DNA of 64,000 nucleotides from CAWAQA01 sp963784065 (GCA_963784065.1 CAWAQA010000005.1:496001-560000); one strand, 5' to 3'. Shown: positions 39,276 to 47,301, numbered from the stretch's first letter. Numbers and translations are program-made. The notes: generated by a model not told the origin, from the letters alone.

Positions 39276-40159
39276 GTGAGTTCCTATCGCTTTTGCCGCA
39301 CCGATGACATCGGGCTTCTCGTCGACGCGCTGAATCGCTGCTGGTTGCCGCACTTCCCCGACGAGGGGCCCATGACGCCCGCCGCGTTCAAGCGGTCGAT
39401 CCGCGACCTGCAGGTCTGGTGCAGCAGCTGCATGGTCGCCTTCTCGGGCTCCGACCCGATCGGCGTCCTGATCGGGGCCAAGCGGCCTTCGGGTACCCTC
39501 GTCCACAAGATCGCGGTCCATCCCGATCATCGGCGCCAGGGTCATGGCCGTCACCTGCTCGCCTCGCTCGGCTCGAAGCTCGCGATTCTCGGCCCCCCGA
39601 GAATCGTCGCCGAAGTCCCCGAGACTCTCGCGCCTGCCTGCGAGCTGTTCAACGCGAGCGGATATACCCAGGAAGCGCTCCTGACAGACTACGTCTTCGA
39701 CTCGCGCGGCTCCGCCGCGCCCGCTGAGGATGGGCAGACGTCGCAGTACGCCGGCGGGCTGGTGATCCCTGTCACGGTTGACGATCTCGCCGCCAATGGC
39801 CTCCTCGGAGAGGCTCATCCACAGATCTGCTGGAAGCGCTCGGTCGAGACGCTCACGGCAAGGAAGGACGACATCGCAGGACTCGCCATCGCGTCCGACG
39901 AGCGAATCGAGGCCTACTCCTGTACACGTGACGTGCGGAATCGGAGGAGGACGCGAAGATTCTATCGCTCCGCTCTTTCATCGAGGATGGTGGAGCCCGT
40001 CTGAAGCAACTGCTCTCTCAACTCCGCGCGCGAGGCATGGAGACCTTCCGGTTCCCGAAGGTCCACCCGGCAGAGATCTCGAAGGAAGGGCTGGAGACGC
40101 TCGGCTTCAGCCCCGCCGGCGGGCATCTACTCTACGCAGCGAGGGCGCGGTCCGGCTGA
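39276..40159 (+). CDS. GNAT family N-acetyltransferase, disrupted
   Basis: The N-terminal 150 residues contain the GNAT core: VHKIAVHPDHRRQGHGRHLL, where RRQGHG is the acetyl-CoA pyrophosphate-binding loop. A second, weaker domain follows. The frame is lost near 39920; a continuation in another frame (LRSFIEDGGARLKQLLSQLR ... PAGGHLLYAARARSG) ends at TGA 40157-40159, but a TGA also lies between the two parts, so at least two errors or a true lesion are needed. The GTG at 39276 was chosen over the TTG at 39255, which lies inside the repeat. Substrate unknown; it may be a decayed gene. Confidence 0.6.
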
Positions 40160-40374
40160 GTCAGTAACGAGCCCCTCGCGCATCGTCTGCGCCGGGTCGA
40201 GTCTGTCGAGGCCCACCGAGGTCCGGCGCCGATGTCGGGGTGACCCCGCGGCTTCCACCATGTGAACCAGGTGTGTCCGTGCGCCCTCCCGCGACGGATG
40301 TACCAGAGGTAGTACGGAACCCATAGCCCGATCAAAAGCACGACCGCGATTACGACTGCAGTCGAGATGTCCAT
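40132..40374 (-). CDS. Small single-span membrane protein
   Basis: An 80-residue product with one N-terminal transmembrane helix (TAVVIAVVLLIGLWVPYYLW) followed by a basic, Trp-rich segment (YIRRGRAHGHTWFTWWKPRG). A good ribosome site AAGGAG sits 8 bases before the ATG at 40374. The C-terminal 20 residues are Arg-rich and overlap the end of the convergent GNAT gene, so the true stop may lie nearer 40155. It is the only minus-strand gene in the cluster and diverges from the Mrp gene. Function unknown. Confidence 0.55.
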   Translation of the reverse strand: MDISTAVVIAVVLLIGLWVPYYLWYIRRGRAHGHTWFTWWKPRGHPDIGAGPRWASTDSTRRRRCARGSLLTQPDRALAA

Positions 40375-40441
40375 TGCTCAGCTCCTTCGCATGACAGGAT
40401 TCTTCAGAATGCAAGCGGCGGTCCCTGGCCGTAAGCTCGTC

Positions 40442-40470
40442 TTGGGCGGCTCGACGGTGTAAGCTATCGA
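40442..40470 (+). promoter_or_regulatory. Possible promoter for the Mrp/PCP_red/radical SAM genes
   Basis: TTGGGC at 40442-40447 and TATCGA at 40465-40470 are 17 bases apart, 15 bases before the Mrp start. The match to consensus is moderate. The short 110-base gap to the divergent small membrane gene must hold both promoters. Confidence 0.3.
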
Positions 40471-40485
40471 CCCTATCCGCAGCAA

Positions 40486-41485
40486 ATGAAGCGCTACCAC
40501 GACATCGTCGGCGACGGAGGTTCCAGAATTCTCGAGCAGGTTGCCGAGCAGCGCACCCGCATCGCCGACGGGCTCGCCGGGGTGCGCCATCTCGTGGCCG
40601 TGGGCTCCGGCAAGGGGGGAGTCGGCAAGAGCACCTTGACCCTGCATCTCGCCGGCGCTCTGCGCGCCCGGGGGCTTCGGATTGCGATCCTGGACGCGGA
40701 CTTCAACGGCCCCTCACAGGCGCGCATGGCAGGCGTCCAGGGAGCGCTGTTCGTTCCCGGCAGTCATAAGGTCTCGCTCCCGCGGACCAGGAACGGGATC
40801 GCGGTCTTCTCGATGGGCTCGGTGATCCCGGAATCGGAGGCGCTCGAGTTCGAGAGCGCGGCGCACGGAGAGTCCCACACGTGGCGCGCCACGAGGGAGT
40901 TCGCGCTCCTCGGCGAGATCCTCGGGTCCTTCGAGTGGGGAGCGCTCGATCTGCTGATGTTCGATCTGCCGCCGGGAGCCGACCGGACCGTCCAGTACGC
41001 CGACTTTCTCGGGCCGCGGACCTCGTTCCTGCTCGTGACGATCCCTTCCGAAGTGGCACGTGGCGTGGTCGCGCGCTCGGTGGCCGCTCTGTCGAAGGGA
41101 CCCAATCGCCTCCTCGGTTACGTTGAGAACATGAGCGGCTACTACTGCCGCGACTGCAACGCCATCAAGCCGCTTTTCGCCTCCGAGCCCTTCGACGTCG
41201 CTCAGGGCGGCCCCTTCGATGGCGGGCCCTCGAGCCTGGGAATTCCCTGCCTCGGGACCGTCCCATTCGATCCCGAGCTTGCACGGCACTGCGATTGGGG
41301 GGTCCCTCTCGCGGAACTGCCCGACACCCCCGTTCCACCCCACGCGCTGAGAAACGCACGCGGTCCCGGTTCACCGCGCCCTGGAGCATGTTGCGCAGCA
41401 ACTGCTGGACAGCCTCGAATCGACAACGTCAGCCTCCGCTCACGCTTCGCGCGAGCCACGGCCAGAGAGGGAGCCTCCCCGATGA
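40486..41485 (+). CDS. Mrp/ApbC-type P-loop ATPase (iron-sulfur carrier family), one frameshift
   Basis: Mrp/NBP35-type ATPases bind and transfer iron-sulfur clusters. The protein has the deviant Walker A GSGKGGVGKSTL near residue 46, ILDADFNGPSQARM, and LLMFDLPPGADRTVQY (near residue 163). The expected CxxC appears as YYCRDCNAIKPLF near residue 220. Immediately after it an in-frame insertion of about 13 residues (SEPFDVAQGGPFD) is encoded by a palindromic repeat. One base is inserted between about 41340 and 41375; afterwards the frame reads ALEHVAQQLLDSLES and stops at TGA 41483-41485, overlapping the next ATG. Repaired length is about 332 residues. It opens the second block of the cluster, with PCP_red and radical SAM proteins downstream. 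Confidence 0.85.
41185..41208. repeat. Short palindromic element inside the Mrp-type gene
   Basis: The 24-base element runs GAGCCCTTCG (41185-41194), ACGT, CGCTCAGGGC (41199-41208), an imperfect palindrome. It is translated in frame as part of SEPFDVAQGG, at a point where Mrp proteins normally have no such sequence. A reverse-orientation relative lies at 41957-41984. Elements of this wording are, to my recollection, common as dispersed repeats in some bacterial genomes. Confidence 0.6.
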
Positions 41486-41916
41486 AGTTCCTCTGCGTCC
41501 CCTGCGATAGCCCGATGAAGCTGCAGACCGTGGAGCCGCCGGATGGCGGCTCGTTGTCGATCGTCTACGCGTGTCCTGAGTGCGGCTACGAGATGGCGAT
41601 GCTCACGAATGCGTACGAGACACAGGTCGTCCAGTCTCTCGGCGTCCGAATCGGCCCGGAGGGCGATCAGAAGGCTTCCGGCAGCGGTTGCCCGTTCACC
41701 GCGATGATTCCTGGCGCCGACGCGGCTCGAGCCGGCACGTCAGGCGAACCGATCCCCGTCCGGTGGACTGCCGCCGCCGAAGCGCGGCTTTCGAACATCC
41801 CCGCGTTCGTTCGCCCCATGGCGCGGACGGGAATCGAACAATTCGCCCGGGAGCGGGGGGTGCTCGAAGTGGACGAACAGATCCTCGACGCGGCCCGCGA
41901 CTTCTTCGGCATGTGA
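41482..41916 (+). CDS. Zinc-ribbon protein with a PCP_red domain
   Basis: A 144-residue product: MKFLCVPCDSPMKLQ and YACPECGYEM give two CxxC pairs for a zinc ribbon in the first 45 residues. A linker contains SGCPFTAMI. The last 55 residues are a PCP_red domain (VRWTAAAEARLSNIPAFVRP; then ARTGIEQFARERG). The ATG overlaps the stop of the Mrp gene as ATGA, so the two are translationally coupled. In an uncorrected reading it appears fused to the Mrp protein; after removing one inserted base they are separate. Function unknown; its domain links it to the Usp and radical SAM proteins of the cluster. Confidence 0.8.
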   Translation: MKFLCVPCDSPMKLQTVEPPDGGSLSIVYACPECGYEMAMLTNAYETQVVQSLGVRIGPEGDQKASGSGCPFTAMIPGADAARAGTSGEPIPVRWTAAAEARLSNIPAFVRPMARTGIEQFARERGVLEVDEQILDAARDFFGM

Positions 41917-41925
41917 GGCATCGCG

Positions 41926-43315
41926 ATGAACATGCCTCTTCCGAGACACGAGTCAGCCTGCCCTGAGCCGAGGCGAAGGGTTCGCCCGCCCCTATGTCGT
42001 CTCCTGGAATCTCACCTACCGCTGCAACCTCGCCTGCGAGCACTGCTATCTCGACGCCGGCGGCACGCCTCTGGTCGGCACGGAGAACTTCGCCGATCGG
42101 AGCGAGCTCGGCACCGAGGAATGCTTCAGGGTCATCGACGAGATCGCCGCGTTCGCGCCTGAATGCCTGACGATCCTGACGGGAGGCGAGCCGCTCCTGA
42201 GGCGTGACATCCTCGAGATCGTCCGGCGCGCGGCGGAGCGTGGACTCTGGGTCGTCGTCGGTACCAACGGCGTGTCCATCACGGAGAACCTGGCGCGGCG
42301 TCTGGCGGAGGCTGGAGCACGGGGGCTGTCGCTGTCCCTCGATGCTCTCGATCCCGATCGTCACGACCGCTTCAGGATGGTGCGTGGCGCCTGGCGAAAC
42401 ACGGTGGAGGGAGCGGAGATCCTCAACAGGACCGGGCTTCCCTTCATCGTGCAGACGACCGCGGGCTCGCACAATCGCGGCGAGCTCGACGCGATCGCCG
42501 ACTTCGCGCACGATCGCCTCGCCGCCAAGGTCTGGAACCTCTACTTCCTGGTGCCGACGGGGCGCGGGCAGTTCGTCTCGGACATGACTCCCGCGCAGTA
42601 CGACGAGGTGCTCGCCTCTCTCTACCGGATCCAGCGGAAGTACAACCGCCGGATGCTCGTCAACGCGAAGTGCGCTCCGCACTACATCAAGACCGTTCTG
42701 GAGAATGCGGGCGCCGAGACCGATCCGGCGATCAGGACCTACTCCGGAGGGGCCGGAGGGTGTCCGGCGGGGACGCACTACATGGGGATCCGGCCAAACG
42801 GAGACGTCACCCCTTGCCCCTACCTCCCGGTCTTCGCGGGGAACCTTCGGAGCGCGGCTCTCACGGACCTCTGGACCTCCTCGGAGCTGTTCGCCGGCAT
42901 TCGCCGCCGCTCCTCGCTCGGGGGGCGGTGCGGGGCGTGCGAGCTGAACGCCCACTGCGGGGGCTGCCGCGCCCGGGCCTACGGGATGACCGGCGACCTG
43001 ATGGCCGAAGATCCGCTCTGCACCCACACCCCCGGGACGTTCGCGGGGTCCCCTCTTCTTCTCACCCTCCAGGGCCCGGCCGCCCTCTCGGGGCGGCCCG
43101 GGGCTCCCGCGATCGAGTACGGCCCCGAATCGCCGACGACGATCGCGTGGGACGATGCGGCCGCCGCGCGGATGAAGAAGATTCCGGCGTTCGTCCGGGG
43201 GATGGTCGTCAGGGCCGTCGAGGAGTCCTGCCGCAAGAGCGGGCTCGATCGCGTGACCGTCGAAGAGCTCGAACGGATCCGCGCGCGGATGCCAACGCCG
43301 AAACTCTTTGGTTAG
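41926..43315 (+). CDS. Radical SAM/SPASM protein with C-terminal PCP_red domain, one frameshift
   Basis: The radical SAM cysteines CNLACEHC occur near residue 32, followed by TILTGGEPLLRRDI and LSLSLDALDPDRHDRFR, a pattern shared with haem-modifying enzymes of the NirJ/AhbC/AhbD group. The SPASM region has CPAGTHYMGIRPNGDVTPC and CGACELNAHCGGCRA, binding auxiliary iron-sulfur clusters. The last 60 residues are a PCP_red domain (IAWDDAAAARMKKIPAFVRG). The frame changes at about 41960, inside a palindromic element, between a short N-terminal stretch and GFARPYVVSWNLTYR. Repaired length is about 462 residues. I infer modification of a tetrapyrrole or peptide for the adjacent cytochromes; the substrate is unknown. 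Confidence 0.85.
41957..41984. repeat. Second copy of the palindromic element, in the radical SAM gene
   Basis: The sequence CCTGCCCTGAGC...GCGAAGGGTTCG at 41957-41984 is the reverse-orientation relative of the element at 41185-41208 (shared blocks CCCTTCG and GCTCAGGGC). It spans the point where the radical SAM frame changes, so either the insertion altered the N terminus or the consensus has an error here. Confidence 0.5.
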
Positions 43316-43325
43316 TGAGTGGCAG

Positions 43326-43347
43326 GGCGGGTCCTTTTGGACCCGCC
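43326..43347 (+). terminator. Hairpin terminator after the radical SAM gene
   Basis: GGCGGGTCC (43326-43334) and GGACCCGCC (43339-43347) form a perfect 9-bp stem with a TTTT loop, 10 bases after the stop. No U-run follows, so efficiency is uncertain, but the position marks the end of the rightward cluster. Confidence 0.7.
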
Positions 43348-43376
43348 GTCAACTGTGTGAATGCGGTTCAATCGTG

Positions 43377-43437
43377 GATCCGCTCTGCGCTCACATCCCC
43401 GGGACCTTCGCGGGGTCGCCTCTTCTTCTCACCCTCC
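43377..43437 (+). pseudogene. 61-bp duplicated remnant of a radical SAM gene
   Basis: This segment matches 43010-43070, inside the radical SAM gene, with 5 differences in 61 bases. The translated copy reads DPLCAHIPGTFAGSPLLLTL against DPLCTHTPGTFAGSPLLLTL in the gene. It lies beyond the terminator and has no other gene sequence around it, so it looks like the remnant of a second, deleted copy or a local duplication scar. Confidence 0.65.
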
Positions 43438-43503
43438 TCGTGACTCACAGTCACACCTCGACTTGCTGCGCTCGCTGGGGCAGGCAAATCGCGAATCATG
43501 AAT

Positions 43504-43905
43504 CTATTGGCCGCCCCTTCCCGCCTGCTGACCGGCAATGAAGAAGTTTCGTCCGTCAGCGGTTTTGACCTCGCGGCCGGCCACCGTGTTGGTGCCGTTC
43601 TTCGCCAGGAACCCCTGCACGGTCAGTTCGATGCCCATCTGAAAGTCGGTCTTGCGTACGCCGGCGCGCATCAGCGCCGTCGCCCCGCCCGCCTCGACCG
43701 CCCAGCTCTCGACCTTGCCATCCGGCCGCTTCACGTCCATGTGTAGCCAGCCGTGCGGATTCACCCATTCGAGCTTGGTCAGCGTTCCCTTGAGCGTGAC
43801 CTCCTTGCTGGCGTCGAATTCCGCGGCAAACGAGTGGTGCGCCACTGCCGGCGCCGTGGCCCACAACAGCCCGAGGCCGATAATCGTCAGAGAGAGTTTC
43901 CTCAT
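43504..43905 (-). CDS. Secreted DUF6152-type small protein
   Basis: A 133-residue product with a signal peptide (LSLTIIGLGLLWATAPAVA, cleavage near residue 22), followed at once by HHSFAAEFDASKEVTLKGTL and WVNPHGWLHMDV, the hallmark of the DUF6152 family. The rest resembles a small OB-like beta barrel. The family is common in Acidobacteriota and proteobacteria and has no known function. A strong ribosome site AAGGAGG lies 7 bases before the ATG at 43905. It is followed upstream on the same strand by two paralogous secreted proteins. Confidence 0.85.
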   Translation of the reverse strand: MRKLSLTIIGLGLLWATAPAVAHHSFAAEFDASKEVTLKGTLTKLEWVNPHGWLHMDVKRPDGKVESWAVEAGGATALMRAGVRKTDFQMGIELTVQGFLAKNGTNTVAGREVKTADGRNFFIAGQQAGRGGQ

Positions 43906-43950
43906 CGGAATGCCTCCTTGGATATCTCCTACGACCTGAGTCGATTCGCC

Positions 43951-44714
43951 CTAGGAATCAAATGACTGACATTCGTAGTCCAGGATCTGAAGGTTCTTCT
44001 CGATCCGCCGGTAGAACGGCATGCTCATCTTCCACGGCCGTGAGAACACTGTCGGGTCCTCCACCGTGACCTCGTAGTTGAGGTGATCGCGATCATCATC
44101 GTGAAACGCTCGACGAGGTGCATCGCCTCGCTGTGGAAATTCCCGGCGCGGTCGAACCATGTCTCGGCATTGAAGTGAATGACGTCGGTTACCAGCGTGT
44201 CACCATCCCAGCGCGCACGCGAGTCGCCCAACGCCCACTCGATCGGCCCCTCGGGATGCTCGCTGTTCAAACGAATGTGGCGAGTGGTGTGGACGTACTC
44301 GAACAGCAGGCCGATGTAGCCGGGAGTCTGCACGATTTGGAACGGATAGGGCATGTACATGATGCGCGGCACGCCGGGCTGGAAGCACCTGGTCTCGGGA
44401 TCCAGCCCGCGGCGGTTCTTGAAGTTCTCGTTCCTCTTTGCGAGCGCCTCCGGCAAATAGGGCAGTTCGTTTCCCTCGACGACGCCCTGTCCGGCTGGGA
44501 CGCCCTTCATCGCCTGGTGATCCTGGATGTCCCAGGCGGCGGTGTTGAGCGCCTGCCAGATGCCCGACATGTCTGGCTTGCCATCGGCGGTGCGCGGCAA
44601 CGAGTCGGTGGCCGCCGCCGCCGTCTCAGCGGGGACGCGGTTCATCGAAAGCCACGTGACTCCCGACAACAGCACGACGACGACGATGATGGTGGCGGTG
44701 ACCGGCCGTGTCAT
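43951..44714 (-). CDS. Secreted protein of unknown function (DGKPDMSGIWQ family), one frameshift
   Basis: An N-terminal hydrophobic segment (ATIIVVVVLLSGVTWLSM) acts as signal or anchor. The mature part begins RTADGKPDMSGIWQ and contains PRIMYMPYPFQIVQTPGYI and GDSRARWDGDTLVTDV, a pattern I know from many uncharacterised acidobacterial secreted proteins. One base is lost at about 44095; the continuation DRDHLNYEVTVEDPTVFSRP reaches a stop at 43951, for about 254 residues. It is a paralogue of the adjacent upstream gene (shared RWxGxTLV and EDxxVFxRPW blocks). Function unknown. Confidence 0.75.
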
Positions 44715-44726
44715 GTCGTCCCCCTC

Positions 44727-45680
44727 TCACTTCTGGAAAGCACCGCGAGAGCGCTTGCGCCCCTCGTCGGTGTACTTCAGGGAAGTGTTGTATACGCCTT
44801 CCCAGCAACCTTGCTCCCACGACTCGTATTTGGGGTTCGGGTTCCGCCGCCATCCAAACGCGACCGTCCACGGCCGCGTGAACACCTTGGCGTCCTCGAT
44901 CGTGGCCGTGTAGTGGATGACATCCTTGTCGATCATGGTCGCGCGTTCGACGACCTTCGCGTCCGGGCTGATGAAGTTGCCGATGTGATCGAGCGTGGTC
45001 TCCGCCAGCTGGTTGGTCGCGTTGATGACCAGCGTGTTTCCCTCCCACCGGCCGCGCAAGTCACCCTGCCAGAGCCTGATGTTCGGGCCGAGGTGTGGTC
45101 GTCCGTCGGTCGGGATAATCCTGTACGTGTCGGCGTACTCGTTCAGCATGAACACGTATCCAGGAGTCTGCACGACGAACTTTGTCGCTCCCCACGCGAA
45201 TCGCGGGGCGCCGTCGGGAAGGCAATACTGCGCGGCATCCTGGTACTTTTCGAAATGGGCGTCACGCTTGGCCGCGGCCCACGGCTGGTAGGGGATTCGG
45301 CCGTCGGGTGGATCGACGATCGAGCTGCGACCTCCGGAACCATCCAGCGATTCCGGATGCTCTTCGATGTTCTCCAGATTGCGAATGCCGATTCTGCTCC
45401 AGTAGCCCTGAAAGTCTGGCTTGCCGTCCGGCGTTCGCGGCGGGGTGAACGCCTTTGCTTTGTCCTGTGCGCAGCGATGGAATACCGCCGGCTCTTCCGG
45501 ACAGCCTGCGAACTCGCTGTACGGCCGGATCTTCGCTGGCGGCGAACCCGGAGGAGGTGTGCGGAACGGAACGGGCGCCTGGCCGCTGGCTAATTCCGAG
45601 AAGCCAGAGAAAGCAAGAACGACGATCGCGGCAATGAGAACGCTCACCCGCAGCATCCAGCGCGAAACTGGGCTCGCCAT
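44727..45680 (-). CDS. Secreted protein of unknown function, paralogue of the preceding gene
   Basis: A 317-residue product with a signal peptide (RVSVLIAAIVVLAFSGFSEL). Core blocks are TPDGKPDFQGYWSR, FVVQTPGYVFMLNEYADTYR, GDLRGRWEGNTLVINATNQL and IEDAKVFTRPWTVAFGW, matching the shorter paralogue downstream. It ends with an extra cysteine-containing segment (ESWEQGCWEGVYNTSL). Frame intact. The ATG at 45680 has GGAG 8 bases upstream; the longer GTG start at 45686 is less well placed. The two paralogues and the DUF6152 gene probably form one transcription unit. Confidence 0.75.
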   Translation of the reverse strand: MASPVSRWMLRVSVLIAAIVVLAFSGFSELASGQAPVPFRTPPPGSPPAKIRPYSEFAGCPEEPAVFHRCAQDKAKAFTPPRTPDGKPDFQGYWSRIGIRNLENIEEHPESLDGSGGRSSIVDPPDGRIPYQPWAAAKRDAHFEKYQDAAQYCLPDGAPRFAWGATKFVVQTPGYVFMLNEYADTYRIIPTDGRPHLGPNIRLWQGDLRGRWEGNTLVINATNQLAETTLDHIGNFISPDAKVVERATMIDKDVIHYTATIEDAKVFTRPWTVAFGWRRNPNPKYESWEQGCWEGVYNTSLKYTDEGRKRSRGAFQK

Positions 45681-45827
45681 GCTCACGTCTCCTTTACCAT
45701 CGGCGGGTCCGAAAGGACCTGCTGTCTGTGTGAACCTTGAATGCGCGTCGTTATCGATGTCGCTCCTTGAGGCTCGAGCCGGCAGGAATCATACCGCTTC
45801 TCCCCTGAATGGAGGGGCCCCGGCCCT

Positions 45828-45847
45828 GGGCCGCTTGAAAGCGGCCC
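45828..45847 (-). terminator. Possible terminator downstream of the cox operon
   Basis: GGGCCGC (45828-45834) and GCGGCCC (45841-45847) form a 7-bp GC stem around TTGAAA. It is about 160 bases beyond the coxB stop on the minus strand. There is no U-run. Confidence 0.35.
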
Positions 45848-45869
45848 CCACGTCCAGAGGCAGGCTTTG

Positions 45870-45913
45870 GCTAGCTGATGGCCGGCAACCGGAAGCAGGC
45901 AGCCGGCAATGAC
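45870..45913. repeat. GCCGGCAA-word repeat near coxB
   Basis: Words GATGGCCGGCAACCGGAAGC and GGCAGCCGGCAATGAC repeat in tandem here. A word of the same type (CAGCCGGCAAT) occurs at about 11262-11275 beside glmS, so this word is shared between two distant junctions. Confidence 0.45.
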
Positions 45914-46003
45914 TGTGGTTCGCCCGGAAGGTTTGAGAATTAACGCCTTCTCCGCATGGGCGTCGCAGCAACGTTCACTGCCCGCCCGCCGCCCGGCTAG
46001 GCT

Positions 46004-46808
46004 CTACCGGAAGGGGTCATCGGCCGCTCCGGCCTGCTCCGCGATCGCTTCCTCCATCCACTTCTGGAATTCCTCGGCGGTCTGGACGGTGACAATGCCA
46101 CGCATCCGGGCATGGCCCAACCCGCAGAGCTGCGCGCAGGCGATCTGGTACTGGAATTCGGGATTCCCCGTCCGGGTCCGCATTTCCGCGGTCGTGACGG
46201 TGGGGATGAACCAGATGGGGATCGTGAAGCCGGGGATGGCGTCCTGCTTTACTCGAAACTCGGGGACGCCGAAGCTGTGGATGACTTCCTTGCTCCTGAG
46301 CCTCACGATGATCGGCGTGTTCACCGGCAGAAAGAGCTGATTGACAAGTCGTGACGTCGTCCTTCGCGGCAGGATCGTCCCGATCGAGTCCGAGCGGGTT
46401 CGACTGGAGGTCGAGCAGCTTGATGTCCGTGCGGCCGAATACCCGGTCGGGGCCGGCATAGTGGGTGTTCCAGGCGAACTGCTCGCCGGTCACCTGAACG
46501 ACCAGCGCTTCGTTCTCCGGGGGCATGGCATCGACCCTCGTGGCCCACAGCGGGATTGCGAATCCGACCAGGAGAACCGCTTCGACCGCGGCCACGCCGA
46601 TCTCGGAATAGATCGACCTGTTCGACGTGACCCCCTTGTAGTCCGCCACCGGATTCCGCGATTGCCGGAAACGAACGATGACGTAGAGGAAGAACCCTCC
46701 CCAGCCCATGAACAGGATGAGCATGAAGATGTGAATCCAGCCGATCAGGCTGTCGATCTGCCCGCCGTGAGCCGCGGCGAGCGGCGGCATTCCGAGCCAC
46801 TCAGTCAT
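46004..46808 (-). CDS. coxB: Cytochrome c oxidase subunit II, one frameshift
   Basis: Subunit II carries the binuclear CuA centre that accepts electrons from cytochrome c. Two N-terminal helices are visible (IHIFMLILFMGWGGFFLYVI; IGVAAVEAVLLVGFAIPLW). The CuA domain has EVIHSFGVPEFRVKQDAIPG and CAQLCGLGHARMRG, so the Cu ligands (His, two Cys, His, Met) are all present. One base is inserted at about 46354. Repaired length is about 267 residues. No fused cytochrome c domain is present. The ATG overlaps the previous stop (ATGA). It is the last gene of the minus-strand operon, an unusual position for coxB. Confidence 0.93.
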
Positions 46809-47104
46809 GTTCTCGACGCTCCTCCCTGGAGCTTGGACCATTCACTGTCGAGGTCGATGTCAGCGATGCGCTTCGCGTGCTGGCGGAGATAGAGGAAGAA
46901 GCCCAGGAACGCGCCCTGTACGGCAAGTGTGATGGCGAGCAGCGCCAGAATGCCGAGCTTCGTCCCGTCGACCAGTGCCGTCTCCTCTGCCCCGTCCAGG
47001 AAGCACACCGGGCAGGCAAGGACGCTCGAGCTGCCGCCGATCACGACAGCGGCCGCCGTCGTGAAGACCCGTCTGATCCCGAGGTGTGTTCGCCTTGTTT
47101 TCAT
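46805..47104 (-). CDS. Small membrane protein in the cox operon with a CPVCF motif
   Basis: A 99-residue protein with an N-terminal signal-like helix (VFTTAAAVVIGGSSSVLA), then CPVCFLDGAEE, then a second helix (GILALLAITLAVQGAFLGFFLYL) and a charged tail (DLDSEWSKL). I do not recognise the family. It lies between two other small membrane genes and coxB with four-base overlaps on both sides, so it is coupled to the oxidase operon. The CxxC pair next to the membrane could bind a metal or take part in copper delivery; that is inference. Confidence 0.75.
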   Translation of the reverse strand: MKTRRTHLGIRRVFTTAAAVVIGGSSSVLACPVCFLDGAEETALVDGTKLGILALLAITLAVQGAFLGFFLYLRQHAKRIADIDLDSEWSKLQGGASRT

Positions 47105-47301
47105 CGCAGCATCCTCGTTTTGCGCAGGAACCAGGAGTCGTAGAGGACCAGACCGAACGACGCCGCGAAAGCTGCGATGCCCGCGAGCAGGCTGGCGAGC
47201 CCGCTCCCCCGTCCGTACTGGGCCAGGCACCAGAAACCGAACAGCACCGCGAGGGCCGCGGAGAGGAGGATCAGGAATGCGTGGACCCACCTGAGGTTCA
47301 T
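47101..47301 (-). CDS. Two-helix small membrane protein in the cox operon
   Basis: A 66-residue product with two predicted membrane helices (VHAFLILLSAALAVLFGFWC; ASLLAGIAAFAASFGLVLY) and a basic C terminus (SWFLRKTRMLR). Both ends overlap neighbouring genes by four bases, the sign of tight translational coupling. It is probably an accessory or assembly component of the oxidase; no family is recognised. Confidence 0.7.
   Translation of the reverse strand: MNLRWVHAFLILLSAALAVLFGFWCLAQYGRGSGLASLLAGIAAFAASFGLVLYDSWFLRKTRMLR

Larger units (their letters stand above)
45681..46003. other. Intergenic region between the secreted-protein genes and the cox operon
   Basis: About 320 bases with no supported gene. 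It holds a hairpin at 45828-45847 and a repeat near 45870-45913, both listed separately, and presumably the promoter for the leftward secreted-protein genes near 45700-45740. Confidence 0.5.

Noticed and set aside
40486..41916. A single fused Mrp-zinc ribbon-PCP_red protein
   Set aside because: The fusion appears only in the uncorrected frame. Removing one base near 41340-41375 gives a normal Mrp C terminus with a stop that overlaps the start of the second gene.
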